From the NCBI GenBank assembly GCA_013205645.1, contig JABMMH010000192.1:1-15025 (forward strand): 15,025 nucleotides of DNA, given 5' to 3'. The translations under genes were made by a program, and so were the position numbers. Of this stretch, positions 1 to 7,299 are shown one piece after another (within the stretch, counting starts at the first letter, position 1; each line of letters starts with the position of its first letter). Source of the stretch: Polaromonas sp. Lineage in GTDB: Bacteria; Pseudomonadota; Gammaproteobacteria; Burkholderiales; Burkholderiaceae_C. The notes under the pieces were generated by a model that saw nothing but the letters and a program-made list of their open reading frames with translations, was not told the origin of the DNA and did not search any database.

Positions 1-1
1 C

Positions 2-2533
2 CTGCCACTCACGCCTGTCTGGCTGTTGCTCGGACTCGTGCTGGGTACGGCGCTTCAGTTGCAGCAGGACAGTCTGGCGGCGGCTTTTTTCTACGCGGTT
101 TTGCTGGCGCTGGGGCTGGGTGGTCTGGGGCTCGGGCTGTTGCTCTGGCAACGGTCCATACAGTCCGTCATGATGGTCTTGGCTGGGTGGGCTTTGGGTT
201 TTAGCCTCACGGGCTTACGCGCTACGGCTTTTGCTGCGCAGGCGCTGAGCCCCGCTCTGGAGGGCCGCGACATTCAAGTCACCGGTGTCGTGCAAGCCAT
301 GCCGCGGCAGGGTGAAGATGCGCTGCGTTTTCGTTTCAAGGTCGAATCGACCTTGCTAGAAGGCCAGCCGGTGGTGCTGCCGCCGTTGCTTTATCTGGGT
401 TGGTATGCCGGGTTTTTCATGGCGCCGCAGCCAGCCATCGAAGATCAAAACCTCACTTTGCTGGAGTTGCAGCGTCAGCCGCAACCGATGAGCGCTGGCG
501 AGCGCTGGCAGATGACGGTTCGCCTGAAAGCGCCGCACGGCAGCAGCAACCCGCACGGTTTTGACTACGAGCTGTGGCTGTGGGAGCAAGGCTTGCAGGC
601 CACCGGTTCTGTGCGCGCCGGTGCGCGCGACACGCCGCCTGAAAAGCTCAGCGATCGCGTCTCGTACAGCCCTCGGTATTTGGTGGAGCGGGCCCGCCAG
701 CGCGTGCGAGAAGCCATCTTTGAGCGCATTGACAGCTCGCAACGGGCCGGCGTGTTGGCGGCTTTGGTGCTGGGTGATCAGAACGCCATTGAGCGTGCCG
801 ACTGGGACGTTTTCAGGGCCACCGGCGTGGCCCATCTGGTGAGTATTTCTGGCTTGCACATCACGCTGTTTGCGTGGTTGGCGTCGCGCGTGGTGGGGGG
901 CTTGTGGCGGCGTTCGGCACGGTTCACGCCGCGCCTGTGTTTGGGGTTGCCAGCCAGCAGCGCGGCGGCTTGGGGTGGTTTGTTGTTGGCGGCGACTTAC
1001 GCCATTTTTTCAGGTTTGGGCTTGCCGGCCCAGCGGACTATTTTGATGCTCGCGGTGGTGGTGCTGTTGCGACAAAGTGCAAGGCAATGGGCCTGGCCGC
1101 ACATCTGGCTGCTGGCGATGTCCGTGGTGGTGGCGTTTGATCCCTGGGCTTTGCTGCAGCCTGGTTTCTGGCTGTCCTTTGTGGCCGTGGGTGTGCTGTT
1201 TGCGTCTGATCCTGGCACGCCGCTGCGGGCCCAAAACAATGCTGCCAATACAGCCAATACAGCCAGTACCGCCGCTTTGCGTCCCACCCGCTGGCGCTGG
1301 TGGCCTTATTTACAGGCGTGGCTGCTGCACGTTGCGGGTGGTTTTTGGCGCATGCTACGTCAGCAGTGGGTCATCACGCTGGCTCTGACGCCGCTGACCT
1401 TGCTGTTGTTCAACCAGGTCTCGGTGGTCGGCTTGCTGGCCAACAGTTTGGCGATTCCGGCGGTCACCTTGCTCATCACGCCGCTGGCCTTGATGGGCGT
1501 GGTGTGGTCCCCGTTGTGGGATCTGGCGGCCTGGTGCATTGGCGCGCTGATGTTTTTTCTGGAAATGCTGGCCGCTTGGCCGATGGCGACCATCAGCCAA
1601 GCCGCCGTGCCGGTGTGGTGCGCTGCTGCAGGTGTGGTCGGCGGTTTGTTGCTGGTCATGCGCTTGCCGTGGCACTGGCGAGTGCTGGGCGTGCCGCTGC
1701 TGCTGCCGGTGTTGTTGTGGCAACCGTTGCGGCCGGAGATGGGTCAGTTTGAGGTGCTGGCCGCCGACATCGGGCAGGGCAACGCGGTGCTGGTGCGCAC
1801 CGCCAACCATGCGCTGCTGTACGACGCCGGGCCACGTTTTTCGCGTGACAGTGATGCCGGTGAGCGGGTGCTGGTGCCCCTGTTGCGCGCTTTGGGTGAA
1901 CGACTCGATCTGGTGTTGTTGAGCCACCGCGACGCCGACCATGTGGGCGGCGCTGCGTCGGTGCTGGCGATGCAGCCGCAGGCAGCGCTGTCCAGTTCGA
2001 TGGAAGCGGAGCACGCACTGCAGCAATTGAGGCCAGGGACGCGCTGCGCAACGGGCCAGCGCTGGCAATGGGACGGTGTTGATTTTGAGATATTGCATCC
2101 CGACTTGGCGGCCTACGACACGCCAGCCCGCTCCAACACCATGAGTTGTGTGCTACGAATCACGGCGGCGAGTTCAGTCAGTGCGTTGCTGGTGGGTGAT
2201 ATTGAAGTGCGGCAAGAGCAGTCCATCATGCGGGTCGGATCGATTCAATCCGACTTGTTGCTGGTGCCGCACCACGGCAGCAAAACCTCGTCGAGTGGCA
2301 GCTTTTTGGATGCTGTGCAGCCGCGACTGGCGCTGGCCCAAGCGGGGTACAGAAACCGCTTCAACCACCCGAGGCCTGAGGTGCTTGAGCGTTACCGCCA
2401 GCGCGACATTCCCGTGCTGCAGTCGGCGCACTGCGGCGCTGCCACTTGGCGCAGCGCTCAGCCGACGGAGTGGACTTGCCAGCGCGAAGAAGGCCTGCGT
2501 TACTGGCATCACCGGGTGCCCGGTTCAGAGTGA
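2..2533 (+). CDS. comEC: ComEC/Rec2-type DNA internalization channel (5' end cut by window)
   Basis: Inner-membrane channel that moves single-stranded transforming DNA into the cytoplasm during natural competence. The first in-frame TTG is at 26, but the frame is open back to base 2 and encodes more hydrophobic residues of the same membrane segment, so the true start lies left of the window. Order of parts: N-terminal membrane segments with a soluble OB-like region (DUF4131 type, about 250-650); the multi-pass Competence domain with the hallmark VSISGLHI (about 839-862); further membrane segments to about 1735; then a C-terminal metallo-beta-lactamase-like domain. That domain shows ADIGQGNAVLV (about 1764-1796), the metal-site SHRDADHVGG (about 1922-1951), LVGDIE (about 2189-2207) and VPHHGSKTSS (about 2263-2292). 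About 840 residues are visible, which is full-size for proteobacterial ComEC, so little is missing. No frameshift seen. No convincing terminator follows the stop. Family identity is very secure. Confidence 0.96.
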   Translation: MPLTPVWLLLGLVLGTALQLQQDSLAAAFFYAVLLALGLGGLGLGLLLWQRSIQSVMMVLAGWALGFSLTGLRATAFAAQALSPALEGRDIQVTGVVQAMPRQGEDALRFRFKVESTLLEGQPVVLPPLLYLGWYAGFFMAPQPAIEDQNLTLLELQRQPQPMSAGERWQMTVRLKAPHGSSNPHGFDYELWLWEQGLQATGSVRAGARDTPPEKLSDRVSYSPRYLVERARQRVREAIFERIDSSQRAGVLAALVLGDQNAIERADWDVFRATGVAHLVSISGLHITLFAWLASRVVGGLWRRSARFTPRLCLGLPASSAAAWGGLLLAATYAIFSGLGLPAQRTILMLAVVVLLRQSARQWAWPHIWLLAMSVVVAFDPWALLQPGFWLSFVAVGVLFASDPGTPLRAQNNAANTANTASTAALRPTRWRWWPYLQAWLLHVAGGFWRMLRQQWVITLALTPLTLLLFNQVSVVGLLANSLAIPAVTLLITPLALMGVVWSPLWDLAAWCIGALMFFLEMLAAWPMATISQAAVPVWCAAAGVVGGLLLVMRLPWHWRVLGVPLLLPVLLWQPLRPEMGQFEVLAADIGQGNAVLVRTANHALLYDAGPRFSRDSDAGERVLVPLLRALGERLDLVLLSHRDADHVGGAASVLAMQPQAALSSSMEAEHALQQLRPGTRCATGQRWQWDGVDFEILHPDLAAYDTPARSNTMSCVLRITAASSVSALLVGDIEVRQEQSIMRVGSIQSDLLLVPHHGSKTSSSGSFLDAVQPRLALAQAGYRNRFNHPRPEVLERYRQRDIPVLQSAHCGAATWRSAQPTEWTCQREEGLRYWHHRVPGSE
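1244..1270 (+). repeat. Three tandem 9-bp units inside comEC
   Basis: Two exact copies of GCCAATACA followed by one diverged copy (GCCAGTACC). They encode Ala-Asn-Thr, Ala-Asn-Thr, Ala-Ser-Thr in a non-membrane loop between hydrophobic segments of ComEC. The unit is a multiple of three, so copy-number change would lengthen or shorten the loop without breaking the frame. Confidence 0.8.
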
Positions 2534-2631
2534 ACTTTTTAACAGTTGCACCGAAGTCATTTAATTAAAAGGAATTCTTAACGTCCAAAAATTGGAAAAG
2601 AGCGTGAAGAAATATCAGCTCTAGCGGTTGA

Positions 2632-2660
2632 TTGGCGCATAACTTGCTAAGCTGTAAACA
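2632..2660 (+). promoter_or_regulatory. Possible promoter of the ATP-grasp/alpha-E/transglutaminase operon
   Basis: The 164-bp gap between comEC and the ATP-grasp gene is noticeably AT-richer than the flanking genes and is the natural place for the operon promoter. The best sigma70-like match I can find is TTGGCG (2632-2637), a 17-bp spacer and TAAACA (2655-2660). It has about 4/6 and 3/6 consensus matches, so it is weak. Upstream lies a small perfect inverted repeat, TCCAA-AAA-TTGGA (2584-2596), which could be an operator. GGAG at 2684-2687 is the ribosome binding site for the ATG at 2698. The gap is sure; the exact promoter boxes are a guess. Confidence 0.3.
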
Positions 2661-2697
2661 CAATAAACAGCGTTGAATTTGCCGGAGATACAAGCCC

Positions 2698-4179
2698 ATG
2701 AGCAGCCCGATGTTTGATGAAATGAACGCCAGCGCCACCAGCGTGCGTGCTCACTACGAGAGCTATCAACGCTGGCTGGCCCAGCAGCCCGCCGACATGA
2801 TGCAAGACCGTCGGGCCGAAGCCGAAATGATTTTTCGGCGCGTCGGCATCACTTTTGCGGTCTATGGCGACAAGGATGAAGACGGGGCTGGCAGCGAGCG
2901 CTTAATCCCTTTTGACTTGATCCCGCGCATCATTCCTGCCCACGAGTGGGCCAGCATGGAAAAAGGCTTGGTGCAGCGTGTGACGGCGCTGAACCGTTTT
3001 ATCCACGACCTTCACCACGACCAGGACATCATCAAGGCCGGCCACGTGCCGGCTGAGCAGATTTTTCAGAACGCCCAGTTCCGACCAGAAATGATGGGCG
3101 TTGATGTGCCGGGTAATATTTACTCGCACATCAGCGGCGTCGACATCGTGCGCGCCCCGAACGCTCAAGGCGAAGGTGAGTACTACGTCCTTGAAGACAA
3201 CTTGCGCGTGCCCAGCGGTGTCAGCTACATGCTGGAAGACCGCAAGATGATGATGCGGCTTTTCCCTGAGTTGTTCAGCCAAAACCGCGTCGCCCCGGTT
3301 GCCCATTACCCCGACCTGTTGCTTGAAACCCTGCGTCAAATGGCGCCACCGGCAACAGCGGATCCGACCGTGGTGGTGCTGACGCCGGGCATGTACAACT
3401 CGGCTTATTTTGAGCACGCATTTTTGGCTCAGCAAATGGGCGTTGAGTTGGTTGAAGGCCAAGACCTGTTTGTCAAAGACAACTTTGTCTACATGCGCAC
3501 CACGCGTGGCCCCAAGCGCGTTGATGTGATCTACCGCCGTGTGGATGACGACTACTTGGACCCACTGGCGTTTCAGCCAAAGTCGACACTGGGTTGTGCC
3601 GGCCTGTTGAACGTCTACCGCAGTGGCAATGTGTCACTGTGCAATGCGATTGGCACGGGCGTGGCGGACGACAAATCGATCTACCCTTACGTGCCGAAGA
3701 TGATCGAGTTTTACCTGGGTGAAAAACCGATCCTGAAAAACGTGCCGACCTACATGTGCCGCAACGACGACGATCTGAAATACACCTTGGCCAACCTGAA
3801 AGACTTGGTCGTCAAAGAAGTGCACGGCGCTGGCGGTTACGGCATGCTGGTGGGCCCGGCTTCGACCCGAGCTGAAATTGAAGATTTCCGCCGTGCACTG
3901 CTGGCCAATCCTGCCGGCTACATCGCGCAGCCGACACTCAGTTTGTCGACCTGCCCGACCTATGTGGACAGCGGCATTGCGCCGCGTCACATCGACTTGC
4001 GTCCCTTTGTGCTCAGCGGCAAAGAGGTGCAAATGGTGCCGGGCGGTCTGACCCGCGTGGCCCTGAAAGACGGTTCGTTGGTGGTCAACTCCTCGCAAGG
4101 CGGCGGCACCAAAGACACCTGGATTCTGGAAGACGCGGCTTCAACGCCGACACATGCAACCCTGACTGGAAACGTATGA
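2698..4179 (+). CDS. Circularly permuted ATP-grasp protein (DUF404/DUF407 type)
   Basis: Member of the circularly permuted ATP-grasp family (CP_ATPgrasp), predicted to use ATP to form amide or peptide bonds on an unknown substrate in the cytoplasm. Its 493 residues are the usual family length. Visible family blocks are YYVLEDNLRVPSGVSY (162-177), RRVDDDYLDP (280-289), VVKEVHGAGGYGMLVGP (371-387, a glycine-rich nucleotide-binding loop), HIDLRPFV (431-438) and GGLTRVAL...SSQGGGTKDTWIL (449-477). These acidic and basic clusters are the expected ATP/Mg sites. The ATG at 2698 has GGAG ten bases upstream. The stop overlaps the next start as ATGA, so the alpha-E gene is translationally coupled. Family and operon pairing are well established; the reaction and product have not, to my knowledge, been settled. 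Confidence 0.93.
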   Translation: MSSPMFDEMNASATSVRAHYESYQRWLAQQPADMMQDRRAEAEMIFRRVGITFAVYGDKDEDGAGSERLIPFDLIPRIIPAHEWASMEKGLVQRVTALNRFIHDLHHDQDIIKAGHVPAEQIFQNAQFRPEMMGVDVPGNIYSHISGVDIVRAPNAQGEGEYYVLEDNLRVPSGVSYMLEDRKMMMRLFPELFSQNRVAPVAHYPDLLLETLRQMAPPATADPTVVVLTPGMYNSAYFEHAFLAQQMGVELVEGQDLFVKDNFVYMRTTRGPKRVDVIYRRVDDDYLDPLAFQPKSTLGCAGLLNVYRSGNVSLCNAIGTGVADDKSIYPYVPKMIEFYLGEKPILKNVPTYMCRNDDDLKYTLANLKDLVVKEVHGAGGYGMLVGPASTRAEIEDFRRALLANPAGYIAQPTLSLSTCPTYVDSGIAPRHIDLRPFVLSGKEVQMVPGGLTRVALKDGSLVVNSSQGGGTKDTWILEDAASTPTHATLTGNV

Positions 4180-5150
4180 CCATGCTTTCCCGCACCGCTG
4201 ACCATCTTTTTTGGATGTCTCGCTACACCGAGCGCGCTGAGAACACGGCCCGTATCCTCGATGTGAACTACCAGACCTCGCTGTTGCCGCAGTCGACCGA
4301 AGTGGCGCAAGCCGGTTGGCAAGGGTTGCTCAGCATCAGCGAGTTGAAGCCGGCCTACGCGGCTAAATACGACGGCGACAACATCAACCCGAGCGAGGTG
4401 ATGGACTTCATGGTGCGTGACGAAAAAAACCCGTCGAGCATTATTTCGTGCTTGCAAAATGCGCGTGAAAACGCACGGGCCGTGCGCGGTTCGCTGACCA
4501 CCGAAGTCTGGGAAACGCAAAACCAAACTTACCTCGAAGTCATTCGCATGCTCAGGGGTAAGAGCGCTGAATTCAAGCGTGACCCGGCCCAGTTTTTTGA
4601 GTGGGTCAAGTTCCGCTCGCACTTGTCCCGGGGTGTCACGCTGGGCACCATGCTGCAAGACGAATCTTTTCACTTTTTGCGCATGGGGACTTTTCTGGAG
4701 CGTGCCGACAACACCGCCCGCTTGGTCGATGTGAAGTTCCATGCCGTTGAGACCGCCTTGGGCGGCGTCAACGAGAAAGACCAAGAATTTGACTTTTACC
4801 ACTGGAGCGCGATTTTGCGCAGCGTCTCTGGTTTTGAGGTGTACCGCAAGGTGTACCGTGATGTCATCAAGCCCGAACTGGTGGCCGAGCTGTTGATTTT
4901 GCGGCCCGACATGCCGCGCTCCTTGCTGGGTTGCCTGAACGAAGTCATGAGCAATCTGGCCATGGTGAGCAGTGACCCGCAAAGCGAAACCTCGCGCCGT
5001 GCGGGCAAGTTGCGCGCTGACCTGCAGTACGCTCGGATTGATGAAATTCTGGCGACCGGTTTGCACGCCTTTTTGACTCAGTTTCTGGATCGGGTCAACG
5101 AGATTGGCGCTAGCATCAGTCGCGAGTTTCTGGTCCCGAGCACCCACTGA
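4176..5150 (+). CDS. Alpha-E domain protein (DUF403)
   Basis: All-helical protein of the alpha-E family, almost always encoded beside a circularly permuted ATP-grasp gene and thought to act with it; biochemical role unknown. The 324 residues match the family's usual length of about 310-320. The N-terminal signature SRTADHLFWMSRYTERAENT (5-24) is typical. A second, similar block, FLERADNTARLVDVK (173-187), mirrors TERAENTARILDV (18-30), suggesting two related helical halves. The start at 4176 overlaps the previous stop by four bases (ATGA), with GGA a few bases upstream; a second ATG two codons later (4182) is possible. The next gene begins 43 bases after the stop. It carries no signal peptide or membrane segment, so it is probably cytoplasmic. 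Identity is secure, function is not. Confidence 0.93.
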   Translation: MTMLSRTADHLFWMSRYTERAENTARILDVNYQTSLLPQSTEVAQAGWQGLLSISELKPAYAAKYDGDNINPSEVMDFMVRDEKNPSSIISCLQNARENARAVRGSLTTEVWETQNQTYLEVIRMLRGKSAEFKRDPAQFFEWVKFRSHLSRGVTLGTMLQDESFHFLRMGTFLERADNTARLVDVKFHAVETALGGVNEKDQEFDFYHWSAILRSVSGFEVYRKVYRDVIKPELVAELLILRPDMPRSLLGCLNEVMSNLAMVSSDPQSETSRRAGKLRADLQYARIDEILATGLHAFLTQFLDRVNEIGASISREFLVPSTH

Positions 5151-5193
5151 CCGCTGTTCTGTCGGCACTGGACTTGCTGTTAAGGTCGCGGGC

Positions 5194-6027
5194 ATGAAGT
5201 TGCATCTCAAGCACACCACCGACTACCGTTACAGCGAGCCGCTGCTCTATGCTTTGCAAACCTTGTGGCTGACGCCGCTGAGTGGGCCGGCGCAAACCGT
5301 GGATTTTTGGAGTTTGGGCGCGCCCGAAAAGCTCTTTCCTCAGCACGATGCCTACGGCAACCGCATTCACTCCTACACCTTTGTCGGCAAAGTGAGTGAC
5401 GATGTGTGCTGGAGTTTGGTGAATGCGGCGGGGCAGGTTGACACCCTCGGTGTGGCCGAGTTTGTGGATGCGCCCAGTTTGCCGCACCCGAGCTTCTTTT
5501 TGCGCCCTACGCCCTTGGCCGCACCGCATGCGGTGCTGGCTGAATTCGGCCTGCGCTTTGTCGCATCCGCTGCATCCAACGGCAATGGCAACGGCAAAGC
5601 AGACTTGGCCAGCTTGCTGGCTTTGAGCCAAGGCATTGCAGACCTGGTTCGCTACCAAAAAAACAGCACCAACGTCAGCACTACCGCGCTTGAAGCCTTT
5701 CAGGCTGGCGCCGGCGTTTGCCAAGACCAAGCCCATGTGATGGTCGCCGTGTGCCGCAGCTTGGGCATCCCGGCGCGCTACGTCAGCGGCTATTTTTACG
5801 CCGCCAACGAACCTGACTTGGCCAGTCACGCTTGGGCCGATGTCTGTCTCGATGTGGCCGAACGGCGCTGGGTCAGCATCGACATCACCCACAGCTGCCT
5901 TATCGATCAGCGCCACGTGCGCTTAGCCATGGGCACAGACTACAACGCCTGCCCGCCGATCAAAGGCGTGCGCCAAGGCGGCGGTGAAGAGTCGATGACG
6001 GTGAGCATCACGATCGAGCCGGTTTGA
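5194..6027 (+). CDS. Transglutaminase-like cysteine protease, third gene of the ATP-grasp operon
   Basis: Bacterial transglutaminase-family protein, expected to act as a peptidase or amidase rather than a cross-linker. The first part (about 1-85) matches the bacterial transglutaminase N-terminal domain (HTTDYRYSEPL near the start). The core holds a full papain-like triad: Cys176 in GAGVCQDQAH, His212 in SHAWADV and Asp230 in WVSIDITHS. An Asn-Gly run (about 129-134) marks a flexible linker between the two. I chose the ATG at 5194 because AAGG lies eight bases upstream and the family's conserved start (MKLHLKHTT) begins there; a longer reading from TTG at 5104 overlaps the alpha-E gene and adds unrelated residues. 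There is no signal peptide. Genes of this type commonly close the ATP-grasp/alpha-E operon, so it probably cleaves or matures the product made by the other two. The total of 277 residues is normal. Confidence 0.92.
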   Translation: MKLHLKHTTDYRYSEPLLYALQTLWLTPLSGPAQTVDFWSLGAPEKLFPQHDAYGNRIHSYTFVGKVSDDVCWSLVNAAGQVDTLGVAEFVDAPSLPHPSFFLRPTPLAAPHAVLAEFGLRFVASAASNGNGNGKADLASLLALSQGIADLVRYQKNSTNVSTTALEAFQAGAGVCQDQAHVMVAVCRSLGIPARYVSGYFYAANEPDLASHAWADVCLDVAERRWVSIDITHSCLIDQRHVRLAMGTDYNACPPIKGVRQGGGEESMTVSITIEPV

Positions 6028-6127
6028 TGGGGGCAGAGGCGAGCGGTCACGCGTTTTTCAAGCGCCTGGATTCATAGTTTGGAGCTTTGGCCACCACCAC
6101 ACCATGGCCCTGTGTACTGGGCCCCGC

Positions 6128-6337
6128 TTAATCCTTGAGGCTAACCCCCAAGATCTTCAGCTTTTTAGCATATGAATCTCTGCGCTTGGCGGCCTTGGCA
6201 GCGGTTTCGACAGCGGTCTGAATCGCCTTGGGCCCCTTGTTTCCAACCGCTTTGATCAATCCGAATTTGTGAGCAGCATCGGCCTCCGCCCTCCTGAAAG
6301 TGGCGATGAGTTCGGCATGGGCAAGGGATTGATTCAC
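6128..6337 (-). CDS. Small hypothetical helical protein
   Basis: A 69-residue ORF, not recognised. It begins with GTG, and AAGG sits about six bases upstream on the minus strand. The product is rich in Ala, Lys and Glu, has no cysteine or membrane segment and should be mostly helical, with a basic C-terminal half (KAAKRRDSYAKKLK). The frame stays open for about 16 further codons upstream of the GTG but offers no better start, so this could also be the tail of a decayed longer gene. It is isolated, facing the transglutaminase gene. The composition is more protein-like than random antisense reading, and no plus-strand ORF competes here. Moderate confidence that it is real. Confidence 0.42.
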   Translation of the reverse strand: MNQSLAHAELIATFRRAEADAAHKFGLIKAVGNKGPKAIQTAVETAAKAAKRRDSYAKKLKILGVSLKD

Positions 6338-6353
6338 AAGGACCTTATTGGCT

Positions 6354-6375
6354 AAAGCGCTATTCTCTGCGCTTT
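6354..6375. repeat. Perfect inverted repeat (hairpin) upstream of the small hypothetical ORF
   Basis: AAAGCGC (6354-6360), an 8-base loop, then GCGCTTT (6369-6375), followed by one more T on the plus strand. It could be a weak terminator for transcription arriving from the transglutaminase operon, or a leader hairpin just before the ribosome binding site of the minus-strand ORF. The stem is clear; the role is open. Confidence 0.5.
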
Positions 6376-6651
6376 TCGGCCGCTAAAAATGTTAACCTCG
6401 AGGCATACCAAAACAACTTTTTTGCAGACCTAGCTTTGATCCGCTCGCCCGTTAGAGACTGTTCGCTTTATGACTGTCCATGCAGGTGAAGTCCTGGACC
6501 TTGTGGTCGCCTTGGTGCGCAGCGACGCAGCGACGAAAAGTGCTGAAAAATAGGTAACCGCTTCTTCTATTGCGGTAGGAATACAGTGGGCGCAGCGCTA
6601 CCCAGTCACCACTGCGTGGCGCAGCCGGTGTGTTCCGATAGCGCGCAGTGC

Positions 6652-6683
6652 AAAGGCTCTGCGATGTGTATCGCAGAGCCTTT
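6652..6683 (-). terminator. Strong intrinsic hairpin terminator after the membrane anchor gene
   Basis: A perfect 14-bp stem (AAAGGCTCTGCGAT against ATCGCAGAGCCTTT) with a 4-base loop at 6666-6669. It lies 9 bases beyond the stop codon of the minus-strand anchor gene and ends in TTT on both strands, so it can terminate in both directions. It marks the end of the minus-strand cluster. Confidence 0.85.
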
Positions 6684-6691
6684 CATTCACC

Positions 6692-7279
6692 TCATTTTTT
6701 GATGGCGGTGTAGTCACCACGGGTGCGCAGAATGACCGTCACGTTGGACTTGCCCCGATTGCGCCAAAACCAGCCGTGGTTGCCGGTGAATTCGGCTTCG
6801 AGTACGCCTTCATCGGAGGACACTGCGCGACCTTTTTCGTAGCTGATCGACTTGCCCGGTGCATCACCGTGGGTGTCGAAGTTGACTTCACCGCCCTCGA
6901 CCACCCACAGGTATTGGGCCTTGGCGCCTGCCGCCATCGTGAGCTTGATTTCCGTGCCTTCGCCTGGGGTCAGCGTGAAGGGCGTTTCGTCGCGCCATTC
7001 AATCTTGGGTGCAGTGGGTTGAGCTGGTGCGGGTGCCTGTGCTGAAGATGGGTAGGCGGCCGCATCGGCCGCCGCCTCTGCTGCCAGCTGTTGCTTGATG
7101 TCACCCATGTCGGTCATGCGCAGAACGCGGCCAAGCCCGGTGGGGTCGACACCGTATTCCGCTGGCAGAACGACGGCAAACAGAAGGACAAGCGCCGAAA
7201 TGGCGGCCAAGACAGTGGAGCGCAAAAGCTTCTTGGACGAAGGCAGTTCGGCGCGCAGAGGGGTATCGCTGTTGTACAT
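6692..7279 (-). CDS. Single-pass transmembrane anchor protein paired with HupE/UreJ
   Basis: 195 residues: a short cytoplasmic N-terminus, one membrane helix (about 22-40), a conserved post-membrane stretch (LPAEYGVDPTGLGRVL, 38-53), a Pro/Ala linker (about 70-92), and an exported beta-rich domain with NHGWFWRN (167-174). The layout matches proteins annotated in Burkholderiales as transmembrane anchor protein and found next to HupE/UreJ genes; no biochemical role is known to me. The start at 7279 (ATG) is preferred because AAGGA lies nine bases upstream and family members begin with MYN. An in-frame TTG at 7303 overlapping the hupE stop is possible but lacks support. It is 20 bases after the hupE-like stop, so they are co-transcribed. 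The C-terminal domain may bind a metal or a partner in the periplasm; this is inference. Confidence 0.82.
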   Translation of the reverse strand: MYNSDTPLRAELPSSKKLLRSTVLAAISALVLLFAVVLPAEYGVDPTGLGRVLRMTDMGDIKQQLAAEAAADAAAYPSSAQAPAPAQPTAPKIEWRDETPFTLTPGEGTEIKLTMAAGAKAQYLWVVEGGEVNFDTHGDAPGKSISYEKGRAVSSDEGVLEAEFTGNHGWFWRNRGKSNVTVILRTRGDYTAIKK

Positions 7280-7299
7280 AGTCAAAATTCCTTGGGTGT

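Larger units (their letters stand above)
6338..6691. other. Gene-poor stretch
   Basis: About 350 bases without a convincing gene. Besides the hairpin at 6354-6375 and the terminator near its right end, it holds an 8-bp tandem repeat (GCAGCGAC twice, 6519-6534). It also holds a 27-codon plus-strand ORF (ATG at 6470, stop at 6551-6553) whose product starts MTVHAGEVLDLVVALVRSD. That peptide looks somewhat protein-like and its frame is open for about 12 codons upstream, so it may be a gene remnant. It has no good ribosome binding site and I do not call it a gene. Confidence 0.4.

Noticed and set aside
1355..2098. 247-codon minus-strand ORF opposite comEC
   Set aside because: Antisense to the membrane and metallo-beta-lactamase parts of ComEC; product is almost only Gln, His and Arg, typical of mirrored Leu/Val/Ala codons.
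5104..5193. Longer start (TTG) for the transglutaminase gene
   Set aside because: Overlaps the alpha-E coding region, has no family-like sequence, and the ATG at 5194 has a good ribosome binding site.
3987..5219. 410-codon minus-strand ORF opposite the ATP-grasp and alpha-E genes
   Set aside because: Shadow of two well-supported plus-strand genes with clear family motifs; its product is Gln/His/Arg/Val-rich without domain character, as expected for antisense reading of GC-rich genes.
5116..5916. 266-codon minus-strand ORF opposite the transglutaminase gene
   Set aside because: The plus strand encodes a complete catalytic triad and family domains; the antisense product shows no motif.
6037..6065. 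Possible terminator after the transglutaminase gene (AGGCG ... CGCCT)
   Set aside because: Only five paired bases around a 20-base loop and no T-tract after it; too weak to call.
6106..6123. GGCCC/GGGCC inverted repeat between the transglutaminase gene and the small minus ORF
   Set aside because: Five base pairs, eight-base loop, no T-tract; easily expected by chance.
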